A stretch of DNA of 64,000 nucleotides from assembly GCA_017399915.1 (NCBI GenBank), contig JAFQAS010000049.1, positions 58,063 through 122,062 of the forward strand. Reading direction: 5' to 3'. Shown here piece by piece: positions 8,793 to 17,015 of the stretch. How positions within the stretch are numbered: the first letter of the stretch is position 1; every line of letters begins with the position of its first letter. The DNA is from Muribaculaceae bacterium (GTDB lineage Bacteria > Bacteroidota > Bacteroidia > Bacteroidales > Muribaculaceae). The notes below the pieces were generated by a model, which did no database searches, was not told the DNA's origin, and saw only the letters and a program-made list of their open reading frames with translations. A program made the position numbers and the translations under genes.

Positions 8793-9849
8793 CCTGTTAG
8801 CAATTATTTTCAGCCTTATATTCGCCAACATTCTCAATGCTCAAAGTTTTGACATTACTTCAATGATATTTCAAGACCAAGAAATTGAGTATATGGGACA
8901 ACTTGATTGGCAACAAAAAAACAAAAATGGATCCGGAATATATAAAGATGGTAAAAACGTTTATTTTGGGGATTTCTTTAATGACAAAAAAAACGGATAT
9001 GGCATGATAATAGCCGGACAGAAAGGAAAAATAAAAAACCTCAAAGGCTGTATGGTCTATATTGGATCATGGTTTGATGGCAAGAAAGAGGGAAAAGGGA
9101 CTTGTTATGACTTCAATGGAGACATAATTTACCATGGTAAATTTGAAAATGATAAACCGACAAGCATTTATCCTTCAACCAACACCTCTACTTCTCGCTT
9201 CTCTTTTCTCGGGCTCGACGGAGGCGCTTATTTAGGAGAACTAACAGATGGAGTTCCCAATGGATATGGGCTTTTTATTGCAAATGATGGTGAATTATCA
9301 TTTGGGAAAGTGAAAGATGGACAACGTTATGGAACAAGTCTTTTGCTTGAAAACCCTTATGTTTGGAAAGTTGTGAAATGGGAGGGAGATTCTTTCTCCG
9401 AAGTCACAAACTCAAATGAGCATAATTCTAAATTGCAAGTCTATAAAGATGCTCACGATAAATGGTGGAGCGAGTTGAAGTCCGAATTTAAAGAGGTAGG
9501 ATTAGGATTATTAAGTACAACCAACCAATTTGTTGAATATAAAAGTAGTCAAAATAGTTCCTCAAGTGCATCATATTCTTCAGGCAATTCATCAAGAAAT
9601 TCTTCTTCATCAAAATCCAACCGCTCCTCAGTGTCAAGTTCAAAAACTTCACAAGATTGTGGAACCGCATGGCAGACAGATAGTAAGAACTATTCTAACT
9701 TAGAAACTCGCGCTATGAATTGCATCGATGAATCGGAATATAATTCTATTCAATCTAAAATGAAGAGTATCCGACAAAAATGGGTATCAAGAGGCTGTCA
9801 TATTACACAATCCGAATGGGAAACCAAGCCTTTTAAGGACAAATTCTAA
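8773..9849 (+). CDS. Secreted MORN-repeat protein
   Basis: The chosen start at 8773 gives a good signal peptide (MYTLRNNLLAIIFSLIFANI, cut near LNAQS); in-frame ATGs at 8749 and 8755 would add a poor N-terminus. The 358-residue protein has MORN-type units such as GSGIYKDGKNVYFGDF, KNGYGMIIAGQ, YIGSWFDGKKEGKGTCYDF and GAYLGELTDGVPNGYGLF in residues ~45-190. A serine-rich linker (about 270-305) and a cysteine-containing C-terminal domain (CGTAWQTDSKNY ... RGCHITQSEW) follow. MORN repeats bind lipids or proteins in other systems; the role here is unknown. It is followed by a terminator, closing a two-gene unit. Confidence 0.7.
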   Translation: MYTLRNNLLAIIFSLIFANILNAQSFDITSMIFQDQEIEYMGQLDWQQKNKNGSGIYKDGKNVYFGDFFNDKKNGYGMIIAGQKGKIKNLKGCMVYIGSWFDGKKEGKGTCYDFNGDIIYHGKFENDKPTSIYPSTNTSTSRFSFLGLDGGAYLGELTDGVPNGYGLFIANDGELSFGKVKDGQRYGTSLLLENPYVWKVVKWEGDSFSEVTNSNEHNSKLQVYKDAHDKWWSELKSEFKEVGLGLLSTTNQFVEYKSSQNSSSSASYSSGNSSRNSSSSKSNRSSVSSSKTSQDCGTAWQTDSKNYSNLETRAMNCIDESEYNSIQSKMKSIRQKWVSRGCHITQSEWETKPFKDKF

Positions 9850-9880
9850 ATTTTAATTAATACCTTATTCAAAAAAAATA

Positions 9881-9919
9881 GCGGGAATGCATAAATCAAA
9901 ATGTATTTCCGCCATTTTT
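9881..9919 (+). terminator. Rho-independent terminator after the MORN gene
   Basis: GCGGGAATGCAT pairs with ATGTATTTCCGC, allowing wobble, across a short A-rich loop, and is followed by CATTTTT. It lies 32 nt after the stop. Confidence 0.75.
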
Positions 9920-9981
9920 CTCGTTAACATTTTTTTACTGTTTAAATATTTGTATTTAAATGCAAATAATTTAAATTTGCA

Positions 9982-10158
9982 TCGTCATTAAGATTCATGG
10001 CTTAATGACATTGTTATCTTAATCTAGCTTTTGTTTATGGATATTTGGATTGTCTATGATTCACTTATTTTTTGACAATCAACATGACAGATTAACATCA
10101 AGATGATGTGGGAAAATACCGAGAAAGGCGATAAACTTTTGTGTTTATTGTCTTTTTT
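9982..10158 (+). ncRNA. Candidate small RNA or attenuated leader upstream of the Wzi gene
   Basis: A -7 element TAAATTTG lies near 9970-9977. About 150 nt later a stem CGATAAAC/GTTTATTG (10129-10150) followed by six T resembles an intrinsic terminator. In between are possible stems ATTGTC/GACAAT and ACATC/GATGT. A second promoter-like element (TATCTTTA, near 10192-10199) sits after the terminator and directly upstream of the Wzi gene. The segment could therefore be an independent small RNA or an early-terminated leader. No known RNA family is recognised, and no coding frame is supported. Confidence 0.35.
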
Positions 10159-10226
10159 ATTTCTCAAATTATGTAGCTCCCATTTTTATTATTATCTTTA
10201 CACTTTAATTATATAAATTAAGGTAA

Positions 10227-11762
10227 ATGGGCATTTTTAAGTCAGCAAGAATAATTGCCACAGTAGCAACATTGGGCATTGCCTCAGCCATTAGTGCCGA
10301 GGTGCCGGTCAACTATAAAGCCACTGTGATAGGAACTATCGGCGATGGCGATTTCGCCCCCTATTATATATCATCGCTCAATCATGGTGTGATAACCCAA
10401 AGCGAGAACACATTGTTGCGACTCGGTGCATGGAAACCTTTGGAAACCGACACGCGTTTCAGCTACGGCTTTGGTGTCGATTTCATCACAGGGTGGAGTT
10501 CGGGCGTGGATTATATGCGATTCAACCCTGCCACTTCACAATTTGAATCTCACACCGAAAAGCCCGCCAATATATGGCTACAACAACTATATGGCGAAGT
10601 GAAATATCGTGGTGTGTTTCTCACTGCCGGGCTCAAAGAACATGCATCAAAAATGCTCAACAACAATCTCACAAGCGGAGACTTGGTTGAGAGTGGCAAC
10701 TCCCGTCCAATACCTGAATTGCGTGCCGGATTTATTGATTTTCAAAATATTCCGTTCACAAATGGCTGGGTACAAATAAGTGGAGAGATTTCATATGGCA
10801 AAGTCACCGACAATGATTGGGTAAGAAATCACTTCAACCACTACAACAGCCACATTTCGCAAGATACATGGTACTCATATAAACGCGCCTATTTCCGCAC
10901 CAAACCCGATGAACGCTTCTCGGTTACAATCGGGGCGCAAGCTGCAGCGCAATTTGGCGGCTATACCGAATACTACCGCAATGGCGTGAACTATCGAACC
11001 GACCACCGCACAGCCAACCTCGGCGATATGTTTGAGATGTTTATCCCCAAACTAAGCGACAAAGAGGGTTTTGTAGCAGGTAATCACCTTGGCAGTTGGG
11101 ATTTCATGGCTCGCTACCGTCTTAAAAACGATGATGAGTTGAAAGCTTATTTCCAATGGCCATGGGAAGACGGCTCAGGCATAGGCAAGATGAACGGCTT
11201 CGACGGACTTTGGGGCATCGAATATAAAAGCGCACGCAAAGGCTGGATTAATGGTGCAGTAGTGGAATATCTCGACTTCACCAATCAGTCAGGCCCAATA
11301 CACTGGGCATCGGCTGATAGCCCCGGAACCACAATCACCGACCAAGCTACCGGTGGCGACGAATACTATAACAACGCATTCTACAACCCATATGCGCATT
11401 ATGGCATGGCAATAGGTTCGCCATTTATGCGTTCACCGATATACAACACCGACGGCTATCCTATGTTTGTCGACAACCTCGTAAGGGGCTTCCATGTGGG
11501 AGTGATGGGCAACATAAGTGACGCTGTTGACTATCGTGTGCTTGGCGGCTATCGCAAAGCATGGGGCGACGGACGTATTCCACGCGCAAAAGCAGTGGAA
11601 AACACCTCGGTGATGGCCGAAGTGGGCTATAATCCCCCCTCTGTTAAAGGGCTTGCATTTAAAGCGCAAGTGGCATTTGACAAAGGCTCAATGTTGGGCG
11701 ACAACTTCGGCTCATGTGTAACAGTAAGCTATAACGGACTTCTAAACATAGGCAAAAAATGA
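10227..11762 (+). CDS. Capsule assembly Wzi family outer-membrane protein
   Basis: This 511-residue protein has a signal peptide ending ASAISA. A beta-barrel-like sequence of alternating aromatic strands follows: NYKATVIGTIGDGDFAPYYI, WLQQLYGEVKYRGVFLTAGL, GWVQISGEISYGKV, GSWDFMARYRLKNDDELKAY. This matches the Bacteroidetes Wzi-type family, proposed to anchor or assemble capsule at the outer membrane. It sits between the flippase and the legB cassette. The next gene overlaps its stop by 4 nt (ATGA), so translation is probably coupled. Confidence 0.85.
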   Translation: MGIFKSARIIATVATLGIASAISAEVPVNYKATVIGTIGDGDFAPYYISSLNHGVITQSENTLLRLGAWKPLETDTRFSYGFGVDFITGWSSGVDYMRFNPATSQFESHTEKPANIWLQQLYGEVKYRGVFLTAGLKEHASKMLNNNLTSGDLVESGNSRPIPELRAGFIDFQNIPFTNGWVQISGEISYGKVTDNDWVRNHFNHYNSHISQDTWYSYKRAYFRTKPDERFSVTIGAQAAAQFGGYTEYYRNGVNYRTDHRTANLGDMFEMFIPKLSDKEGFVAGNHLGSWDFMARYRLKNDDELKAYFQWPWEDGSGIGKMNGFDGLWGIEYKSARKGWINGAVVEYLDFTNQSGPIHWASADSPGTTITDQATGGDEYYNNAFYNPYAHYGMAIGSPFMRSPIYNTDGYPMFVDNLVRGFHVGVMGNISDAVDYRVLGGYRKAWGDGRIPRAKAVENTSVMAEVGYNPPSVKGLAFKAQVAFDKGSMLGDNFGSCVTVSYNGLLNIGKK

Positions 11763-12226
11763 GACAGATATCACACATCATAGCAATAATAATCATAGCA
11801 TTATCATTTAATGCCTGCACCCACAACAATGGCGACATCGGCGACACATTCGGCACGTGGAAACTGCAATCAATCACAATCGACGGAGAAACCGACGCTA
11901 ATTACCAAAGTAATGTGTTATGGAAGTTTCAAGCATCGATTGTAAGCATGGTGCGAGTCGATGACACCACTCACAATCACTTCGAATCGTGGGGCACATG
12001 GGAATACGCCGACAACGACACCCGCTTGTTGATGAATTTCACCCACACCGATAATGACAACGCAAATCCAGGGTCGGCCAAATACTCTCCCCTACCCGAA
12101 ACACACCTCCCCGGTGGCACTACGTTCCACCTCGATGTGATGACACTCAACGGCAAGGAGATGACCCTCCGTTACACCTCGCCCGACGGCAAAGAATATC
12201 TATATAAATTCAAAAAGTGGGCTTAA
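11759..12226 (+). CDS. Small lipocalin-like lipoprotein
   Basis: The 155-residue protein has a lipobox (ALSFNAC, cysteine 20). A compact beta-rich domain follows: FGTWKLQSITIDGE, SWGTWEYADNDTRLLMNF, EMTLRYTSPDGKEYLYKF. The pattern fits the lipocalin-like domains common in Bacteroidales lipoproteins. Translation is coupled to the Wzi gene, which suggests a joint role at the outer membrane. The ligand is unknown. Confidence 0.6.
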   Translation: MRQISHIIAIIIIALSFNACTHNNGDIGDTFGTWKLQSITIDGETDANYQSNVLWKFQASIVSMVRVDDTTHNHFESWGTWEYADNDTRLLMNFTHTDNDNANPGSAKYSPLPETHLPGGTTFHLDVMTLNGKEMTLRYTSPDGKEYLYKFKKWA

Positions 12227-12260
12227 TAATCTTGATAACAATAAAAAACTATACATAAAG

Positions 12261-13247
12261 ATGGATAAAAATAAAATAATGCTTGTCACCGGAGCCGACG
12301 GATTTATCGGTTCACATTTGACTGAAATGTTACTCAACGAGGGCTACAAAGTGCGTGCTCTTTCGCAATACAACTCCTTCAACAACTGGGGTTGGCTCGA
12401 AGGGATCAATCACCCCAACCTCGAAGTTGTAACCGGTGATGTGCGCGACCCTCATTATTGCAAACACATTTCGCGCGATGTCGACACCATTTTCCATTTG
12501 GCGGCATTGATTGCGATACCCTATTCATATATCGCCCCCGATAGTTATGTAGACACCAACGTGAAAGGTACGCTCAATATCTGTCAGGCAGCAAAAGAAA
12601 ACGGAGTGCGCAGAGTGCTTGTAACATCTACCTCTGAGGTATATGGCACCGCTCAATATGTGCCTATCGACGAGAAGCACCCCAAGCAACCACAATCGCC
12701 CTACTCGGCCACTAAAATCGGTGCCGACGCCATGGCGATGAGCTTCTACAATGCATTTGAGTTGCCGGTTGTAATTGTTCGTCCGTTCAATACCTACGGA
12801 CCCCGTCAAAGCGCACGAGCCATTATCCCCACAATCATCACACAGATTGCCAATGGTGCCACTGAGATAAAGCTCGGCGACCTCACACCCACTCGCGATT
12901 TCAACTTCGTGAAAGATACCTGCCGCGGATTTATCCAACTTGCCGATTGCGACGAGGCGATAGGTCAAGAGGTGAATGTGTGTAGCAACTACGAGATTTC
13001 AATGCGCGACACCCTCAACCTTATTGCCGACATAATGGGCAAAGAGGTGAACTTTGTGGAGGATACCCAACGACTTCGTCCAAAGAACTCAGAAGTGTTC
13101 CGTCTATGGGGCGACAACACCAAGATTAAAGGTCTCACCGGTTTTGAACCTGAATATGACATTCGCCGAGGCCTTGAAGAAACAATCAAATGGTTCACTT
13201 GCGAAGACAACCTCAAAAAATACAAGTCAAACATTTATAACGTATAA
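12261..13247 (+). CDS. legB: NAD-dependent 4,6-dehydratase LegB-like (SDR family)
   Basis: This 328-residue extended SDR has the NAD-binding start VTGADGFIGSHLTEML and the catalytic YSATKIGADAMA (Tyr-x-x-x-Lys), with TSTSEVYGTAQYVPIDE and RPFNTYGPRQSARAIIPT. These match LegB, which makes the 4-keto-6-deoxy intermediate from nucleotide-activated GlcNAc in legionaminic acid synthesis. The adjacent acetyltransferase and NeuB-type synthase support the pathway. The aminotransferase (LegC), the hydrolysing epimerase (LegG) and the CMP-sugar synthetase (LegF) are not in the window. Confidence 0.8.
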   Translation: MDKNKIMLVTGADGFIGSHLTEMLLNEGYKVRALSQYNSFNNWGWLEGINHPNLEVVTGDVRDPHYCKHISRDVDTIFHLAALIAIPYSYIAPDSYVDTNVKGTLNICQAAKENGVRRVLVTSTSEVYGTAQYVPIDEKHPKQPQSPYSATKIGADAMAMSFYNAFELPVVIVRPFNTYGPRQSARAIIPTIITQIANGATEIKLGDLTPTRDFNFVKDTCRGFIQLADCDEAIGQEVNVCSNYEISMRDTLNLIADIMGKEVNFVEDTQRLRPKNSEVFRLWGDNTKIKGLTGFEPEYDIRRGLEETIKWFTCEDNLKKYKSNIYNV

Positions 13248-13259
13248 ACAACCTGCGGC

Positions 13260-13898
13260 ATGAATAAAAATCTGATTCTCGTGGGAGGTGGCGGCCACTG
13301 TAAATCGGTTATCGAAGTGGCTGAATCGTGTGGCTACAACATTGTAGGCATTCTCGACCACCCATCGGAAATAGGCAATGAGATACTCGGCTACAAAGTG
13401 ATAGGCTGCGATGACGATATGCCCAAATATGTCGGCTCTGCATCATTTATAGTAACCGTAGGCAGCATAAAAGACCCCTCATTGCGCAAACGCTTACACG
13501 ACAGAGTCAGAGAAGCCGGAGGCAAATTAGCCACTCTTGTTGCATCAACAGCCTATGTTTCAAAACGTGCCACAATAGGCGAAGGTACTGTGGTGATGCA
13601 TTTTGCAATGGTCAATGCCGATGCCAAAATAGGAACCGGGTGCATCATCAACACCCACAGCAACGTGGAGCATGACGCCGTCGTTGGGGATTATTGCCAC
13701 ATTTCAACCGGAGCTATGGTAAACGGTGGTTGCACTGTGGGCAATGATGTATTCCTTGGCAGCCAATCGGTGATGGCCAACGGCACATCAATCTGCGACG
13801 GCTGCGTTATTGGTGCAGGTTCGTTGGTGCGCAAATCATTCAGAGTAAAAGGTATCTACTCAGGAAACCCCGCTATTCTTAAAATCAAAGCAAAATGA
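13260..13898 (+). CDS. Sugar O/N-acetyltransferase, NeuD/PglD/LegH type
   Basis: This 212-residue protein starts with the PglD-type N-terminal fold (ILVGGGGHCKSVIEVAE). A left-handed beta-helix of hexapeptide repeats follows (ATIGEGTVVMHFAMVNADAK, CIINTHSNVEHDAVVGDY, GAMVNGGCTVGNDVFLGS). The conserved histidine in NTHSNVEHD fits the catalytic base of this family. In legionaminic loci such an enzyme acetylates the C4 amino group (LegH); in sialic loci NeuD O-acetylates. The LegB neighbour favours LegH. It overlaps neuB by 4 nt. Confidence 0.75.
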   Translation: MNKNLILVGGGGHCKSVIEVAESCGYNIVGILDHPSEIGNEILGYKVIGCDDDMPKYVGSASFIVTVGSIKDPSLRKRLHDRVREAGGKLATLVASTAYVSKRATIGEGTVVMHFAMVNADAKIGTGCIINTHSNVEHDAVVGDYCHISTGAMVNGGCTVGNDVFLGSQSVMANGTSICDGCVIGAGSLVRKSFRVKGIYSGNPAILKIKAK

Positions 13899-14893
13899 GT
13901 AAAACGCTTATCATAGCCGAGGCCGGCGTGAACCACAATGGAAATATCGACATGGCAAAGCGCCTCATCGAGGCCGCTGCCGAGGCCGGTGTGGATTATG
14001 TGAAATTCCAAACGTTTAAATCAGAAAAACTCGTTTCGCGACACGCCACCAAAGCCGACTATCAGAAGGCTAATACCGGTGGCGAAGATTCGCAACTAAA
14101 AATGTTGCAACAACTTGAGTTATCGCGCGACGACCATTTCTTACTCATTGAGCATTGTAAAAAATGTGGGATAAAATTCCTCTCTACAGCTTTCGACCTC
14201 GAAAGTATTGAGTTTCTTCACTCGCTTAACTTAGATTTGTGGAAAATCCCTTCGGGTGAAATCACAAACCTACCCTATCTACGCAGCATTGCGCAAAAAG
14301 GTGGACGCGTGATTATGTCGACCGGTATGTGTGACCTCTCCGACATTGAAGCCGCTCTTAAGGCACTAATATCAAACGGAACTCCCGAAGAAAATATAAC
14401 TTTGCTACATTGTAATACCGAATATCCCACCCCTTGGAACGATGTAAACCTTCGCGCTATGCACGATATTGCCAAGAGATTTAACGTACCTGTGGGATAT
14501 AGCGACCACACCCGTGGCATCGAAGTGCCTATTGCCGCTGTGGCATTGGGGGCTACTGTGATTGAAAAACATTTCACTCTCGACAATAACCTTCCCGGCC
14601 CCGACCACAAAGCATCGCTCGAACCTCACCAACTCAAAGCCATGGTTGATGCTATTCGACATATCGAATGTGCGCTCGGTTCAGGCACCAAACAAGTATC
14701 GGAATCGGAACGAAAAAATATGGCAATAGCACGCAAAAGCATCGTTGCCGCCACTGAAATAAAGAAAGGGGAACTCTTCACACCTCAAAATATCACCGTA
14801 AAACGTCCCGGTGGAGGCATCTCGCCTATGAAATGGGACGAAGTGATAGGCACAACCGCCTCTCACGACTATCAACCCGATGAAATGATTTAG
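13895..14893 (+). CDS. neuB: Nonulosonate (sialic/legionaminic acid) synthase, NeuB family
   Basis: The 332-residue enzyme condenses phosphoenolpyruvate with an N-acyl hexosamine to make a nine-carbon acid. Visible features are IIAEAGVNHNGNIDMAKR, VDYVKFQTFKSEKLVS, IPSGEITNLPYLR, GYSDHTRGIEVPIAAVALGA and IEKHFTLDNNLPGPDHKASL. The C-terminal antifreeze-like domain begins near KSIVAATEIKKGELF. With LegB next door the substrate is most likely 2,4-diacetamido-2,4,6-trideoxymannose (LegI activity), but NeuB activity on ManNAc cannot be excluded from sequence. A diverged relic of another family member lies at 200-357. Confidence 0.88.
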   Translation: MSKTLIIAEAGVNHNGNIDMAKRLIEAAAEAGVDYVKFQTFKSEKLVSRHATKADYQKANTGGEDSQLKMLQQLELSRDDHFLLIEHCKKCGIKFLSTAFDLESIEFLHSLNLDLWKIPSGEITNLPYLRSIAQKGGRVIMSTGMCDLSDIEAALKALISNGTPEENITLLHCNTEYPTPWNDVNLRAMHDIAKRFNVPVGYSDHTRGIEVPIAAVALGATVIEKHFTLDNNLPGPDHKASLEPHQLKAMVDAIRHIECALGSGTKQVSESERKNMAIARKSIVAATEIKKGELFTPQNITVKRPGGGISPMKWDEVIGTTASHDYQPDEMI

Positions 14894-14895
14894 GG

Positions 14896-14931
14896 AGTAA
14901 TTCCGCACTCCGCATTCCTAATTCCGCATTA
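14896..14931 (+). repeat. Copy of the dispersed GCGGAATT-type intergenic repeat
   Basis: Between the convergent neuB and BtuG-like genes the DNA repeats AATTCCGCA-type words three times (near 14899, 14910 and 14921). Related words occur at 30394, 31410 and 44671. Confidence 0.5.
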
Positions 14932-14939
14932 ACAAAGGG

Positions 14940-16076
14940 TTAGTGCGTTGTTTTGAATGCAAATTGCGAAGGGATTTCGCCGGTTGTCTGTGTCCATTTC
15001 AGAATTCCGTCGGGAGTGTAGCAATGAATGCGCCCCGACGATACATAGTTGCGGGCATCAGTGATATAAATTTCTCCGGTAATGGGGTGAACGGCAATGC
15101 CATGAGGCATTTTTATGTTGGCATCGGTGCCGTCCTTTATAATTTTATCGTCAACCACCCTCAATGTATTCAAATCGAGGATAGAATAACTTATAGTAGT
15201 GGAGTGCATAGCCTCGTTTCGAGCCGAAGCGTAGATATAAGCCGAGTCGCCATGAATCCACATGTCACTTATAGGGGTATTAATTTCGGCAACCACTTTA
15301 TCTATTGATGGATCTATTACATATAAACTTGAAGGGACCAAAGCATTATCGCCACGCGACGACACATATATCATACCATTTTTATGACGTTTCACACGAT
15401 GTAGATTTATTGCCACATCAATATCTTTTATCACTTCAAATGTATTTAAGTCAACTACCGATACCGTGCGATCATAATTAGGGGCGCGATAACCGCCTGA
15501 GTTGGCAATATATATCTTACCATTGGAGATAACCATCTCTTCGGGCTGATACCCCACATCTACCCTATCCACTATCTTCATTGATGCAGTGTCGACCTTA
15601 AAAATTGCTCCCAATGGCGCCTTTGGGTCATCTTGCACCGGTGACACATAGCTACTCACATATACATGAGGACCATATCCTATCACATAGCGGCAGTTTG
15701 GAATGTCGATACGTGCCACACTCACCGCATCAGTGGCTCGCATCACCTCAACTTTATGCGAGCAGTTGATTACCGCATAAAGCTTTGAGCCATATATCTC
15801 CACATCATTACCCACATCGCCCAACTCCTTGACCACATTTGGGTTGCGCTCGGCATAGATATTACGATGATATACACCTTGTGTCTCATCAAAATAATCG
15901 AGAGTGGCCTTATTCGACCCCATATTCCCCTCGTTTATGAGATAGAAACCGTCAACACCGGTGATGCGCGGAGACTCCACCTCGGTCGATGTTGATGGGT
16001 GTATATAAATATCCTCACGACAACCGGTGAGAACCGCAAACGAGATTATAGATAATATTAAAACTGAGGCTCGCAT
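14940..16076 (-). CDS. BtuG-like beta-propeller surface lipoprotein (DUF5074/YncE type)
   Basis: This 378-residue protein has a lipobox (FAVLTGC, cysteine 19) followed by REDIY. Repeated propeller blades follow: GNDVEIYGSKLYAVI, PEEMVISNGKIYIANSGG, RTVSVVDLNTFEVIKDIDVA, HRVKRHKNGMIYVSSRGD, PHGIAVHPITGEIYITDA. The architecture matches BtuG, the surface propeller lipoprotein of Bacteroides that captures vitamin B12 and passes it to BtuB. It is the third gene behind a cobalamin riboswitch and a BtuB-like receptor, which strongly supports that role. Its start codon shares one base with the upstream stop (TAATG). Confidence 0.75.
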   Translation of the reverse strand: MRASVLILSIISFAVLTGCREDIYIHPSTSTEVESPRITGVDGFYLINEGNMGSNKATLDYFDETQGVYHRNIYAERNPNVVKELGDVGNDVEIYGSKLYAVINCSHKVEVMRATDAVSVARIDIPNCRYVIGYGPHVYVSSYVSPVQDDPKAPLGAIFKVDTASMKIVDRVDVGYQPEEMVISNGKIYIANSGGYRAPNYDRTVSVVDLNTFEVIKDIDVAINLHRVKRHKNGMIYVSSRGDNALVPSSLYVIDPSIDKVVAEINTPISDMWIHGDSAYIYASARNEAMHSTTISYSILDLNTLRVVDDKIIKDGTDANIKMPHGIAVHPITGEIYITDARNYVSSGRIHCYTPDGILKWTQTTGEIPSQFAFKTTH

Positions 16077-17011
16077 TATTTATATGTAATTTGCTCAATG
16101 GCTGCTACTTCGGTAGAACATTCTCCCAATGGGCCATTGGCTTGCAATACTCCGGTGTAAACTTTTATGAAATCAATCGATGCAAGCGACACCTTTACCC
16201 CGGCTGAATTTACCGCATTGTCGATATCGAGACACGAAGCCTCTACATTATTGGGGTGCGAATCGGCATAACCATCATAACATGAAAGGTCAAACTTATT
16301 TGTCTCGGTGTTAAACACTCCATTATCGGGTAAACGGCGACCGGTGAAAGTCATCGTTTCCACTTCGTCGAGCCACATAGGGAAATAATCTTGTTGATGC
16401 TCAATTGTGCGATTGATATATCCATTATCGCCATTTGTGGCACTCCATGCGATATATTGATTATCTGTAGCATCGGCAGTAGGACGATGATATGTCACTT
16501 GATAGTTGGCTATAGCATTTACATGTTGGTTTCCACGAAGCTCATACCATATATCATCGGGCAATCCGTTTCCATTTTCATCACGCATCACCATCACTAT
16601 TCCGGGTTCGGGCGAACCGATGCGAATGGCATTTGAAGCGTCATTGGCATACACGGCATTTCCCACCACTCTGAAATCGGCTTTACTCTCTACGTTAGGA
16701 AGCGATTGAGGCAATTTGATTGTAACGCTACCGCCCCAAGCTCCGAGCGAAATCATATCACCATTACATAGTGACTCAGTGGCTTTGCGATTCATCGACT
16801 CATATGTATCACCGGCCTCATATTCGGGAATTTCGTTAACAAACTGCCCCGGAGCAGGCGAATAATCCAACACCGTAACATTCAATCGAGTGCTTGTCAT
16901 TGTTGGTTCAACGGGTGGTACCGGTACCGGTTCATCTTTGTCGCTATCGCCACACGACACCATTGTCAAGGCCAACGCCATCATTGCCACATATTTGCTT
17001 CTTGATTTCAT
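16076..17011 (-). CDS. Surface lipoprotein of unknown function in the B12 operon
   Basis: The 311-residue protein has a lipobox (ALTMVSC, cysteine 20), then GDSDKDE, an acidic export-type signal, and a proline-rich linker (PVPVPPVEPT). The mature domain has QFVNEIPEYEAGDTYESM, GAWGGSVTIKLPQSLPN, MVMRDENGNGLPDDIWYEL and ASCLDIDNAVNSAGVKV. The DENGNGLPDD stretch looks like a calcium-binding loop. I recognise it only as the type annotated 'cell surface protein' beside B12 receptors in Bacteroidales. Its place between btuB and the BtuG-like gene suggests a direct part in B12 capture; that is inference. Confidence 0.6.
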   Translation of the reverse strand: MKSRSKYVAMMALALTMVSCGDSDKDEPVPVPPVEPTMTSTRLNVTVLDYSPAPGQFVNEIPEYEAGDTYESMNRKATESLCNGDMISLGAWGGSVTIKLPQSLPNVESKADFRVVGNAVYANDASNAIRIGSPEPGIVMVMRDENGNGLPDDIWYELRGNQHVNAIANYQVTYHRPTADATDNQYIAWSATNGDNGYINRTIEHQQDYFPMWLDEVETMTFTGRRLPDNGVFNTETNKFDLSCYDGYADSHPNNVEASCLDIDNAVNSAGVKVSLASIDFIKVYTGVLQANGPLGECSTEVAAIEQITYK

Positions 17012-17015
17012 AATT

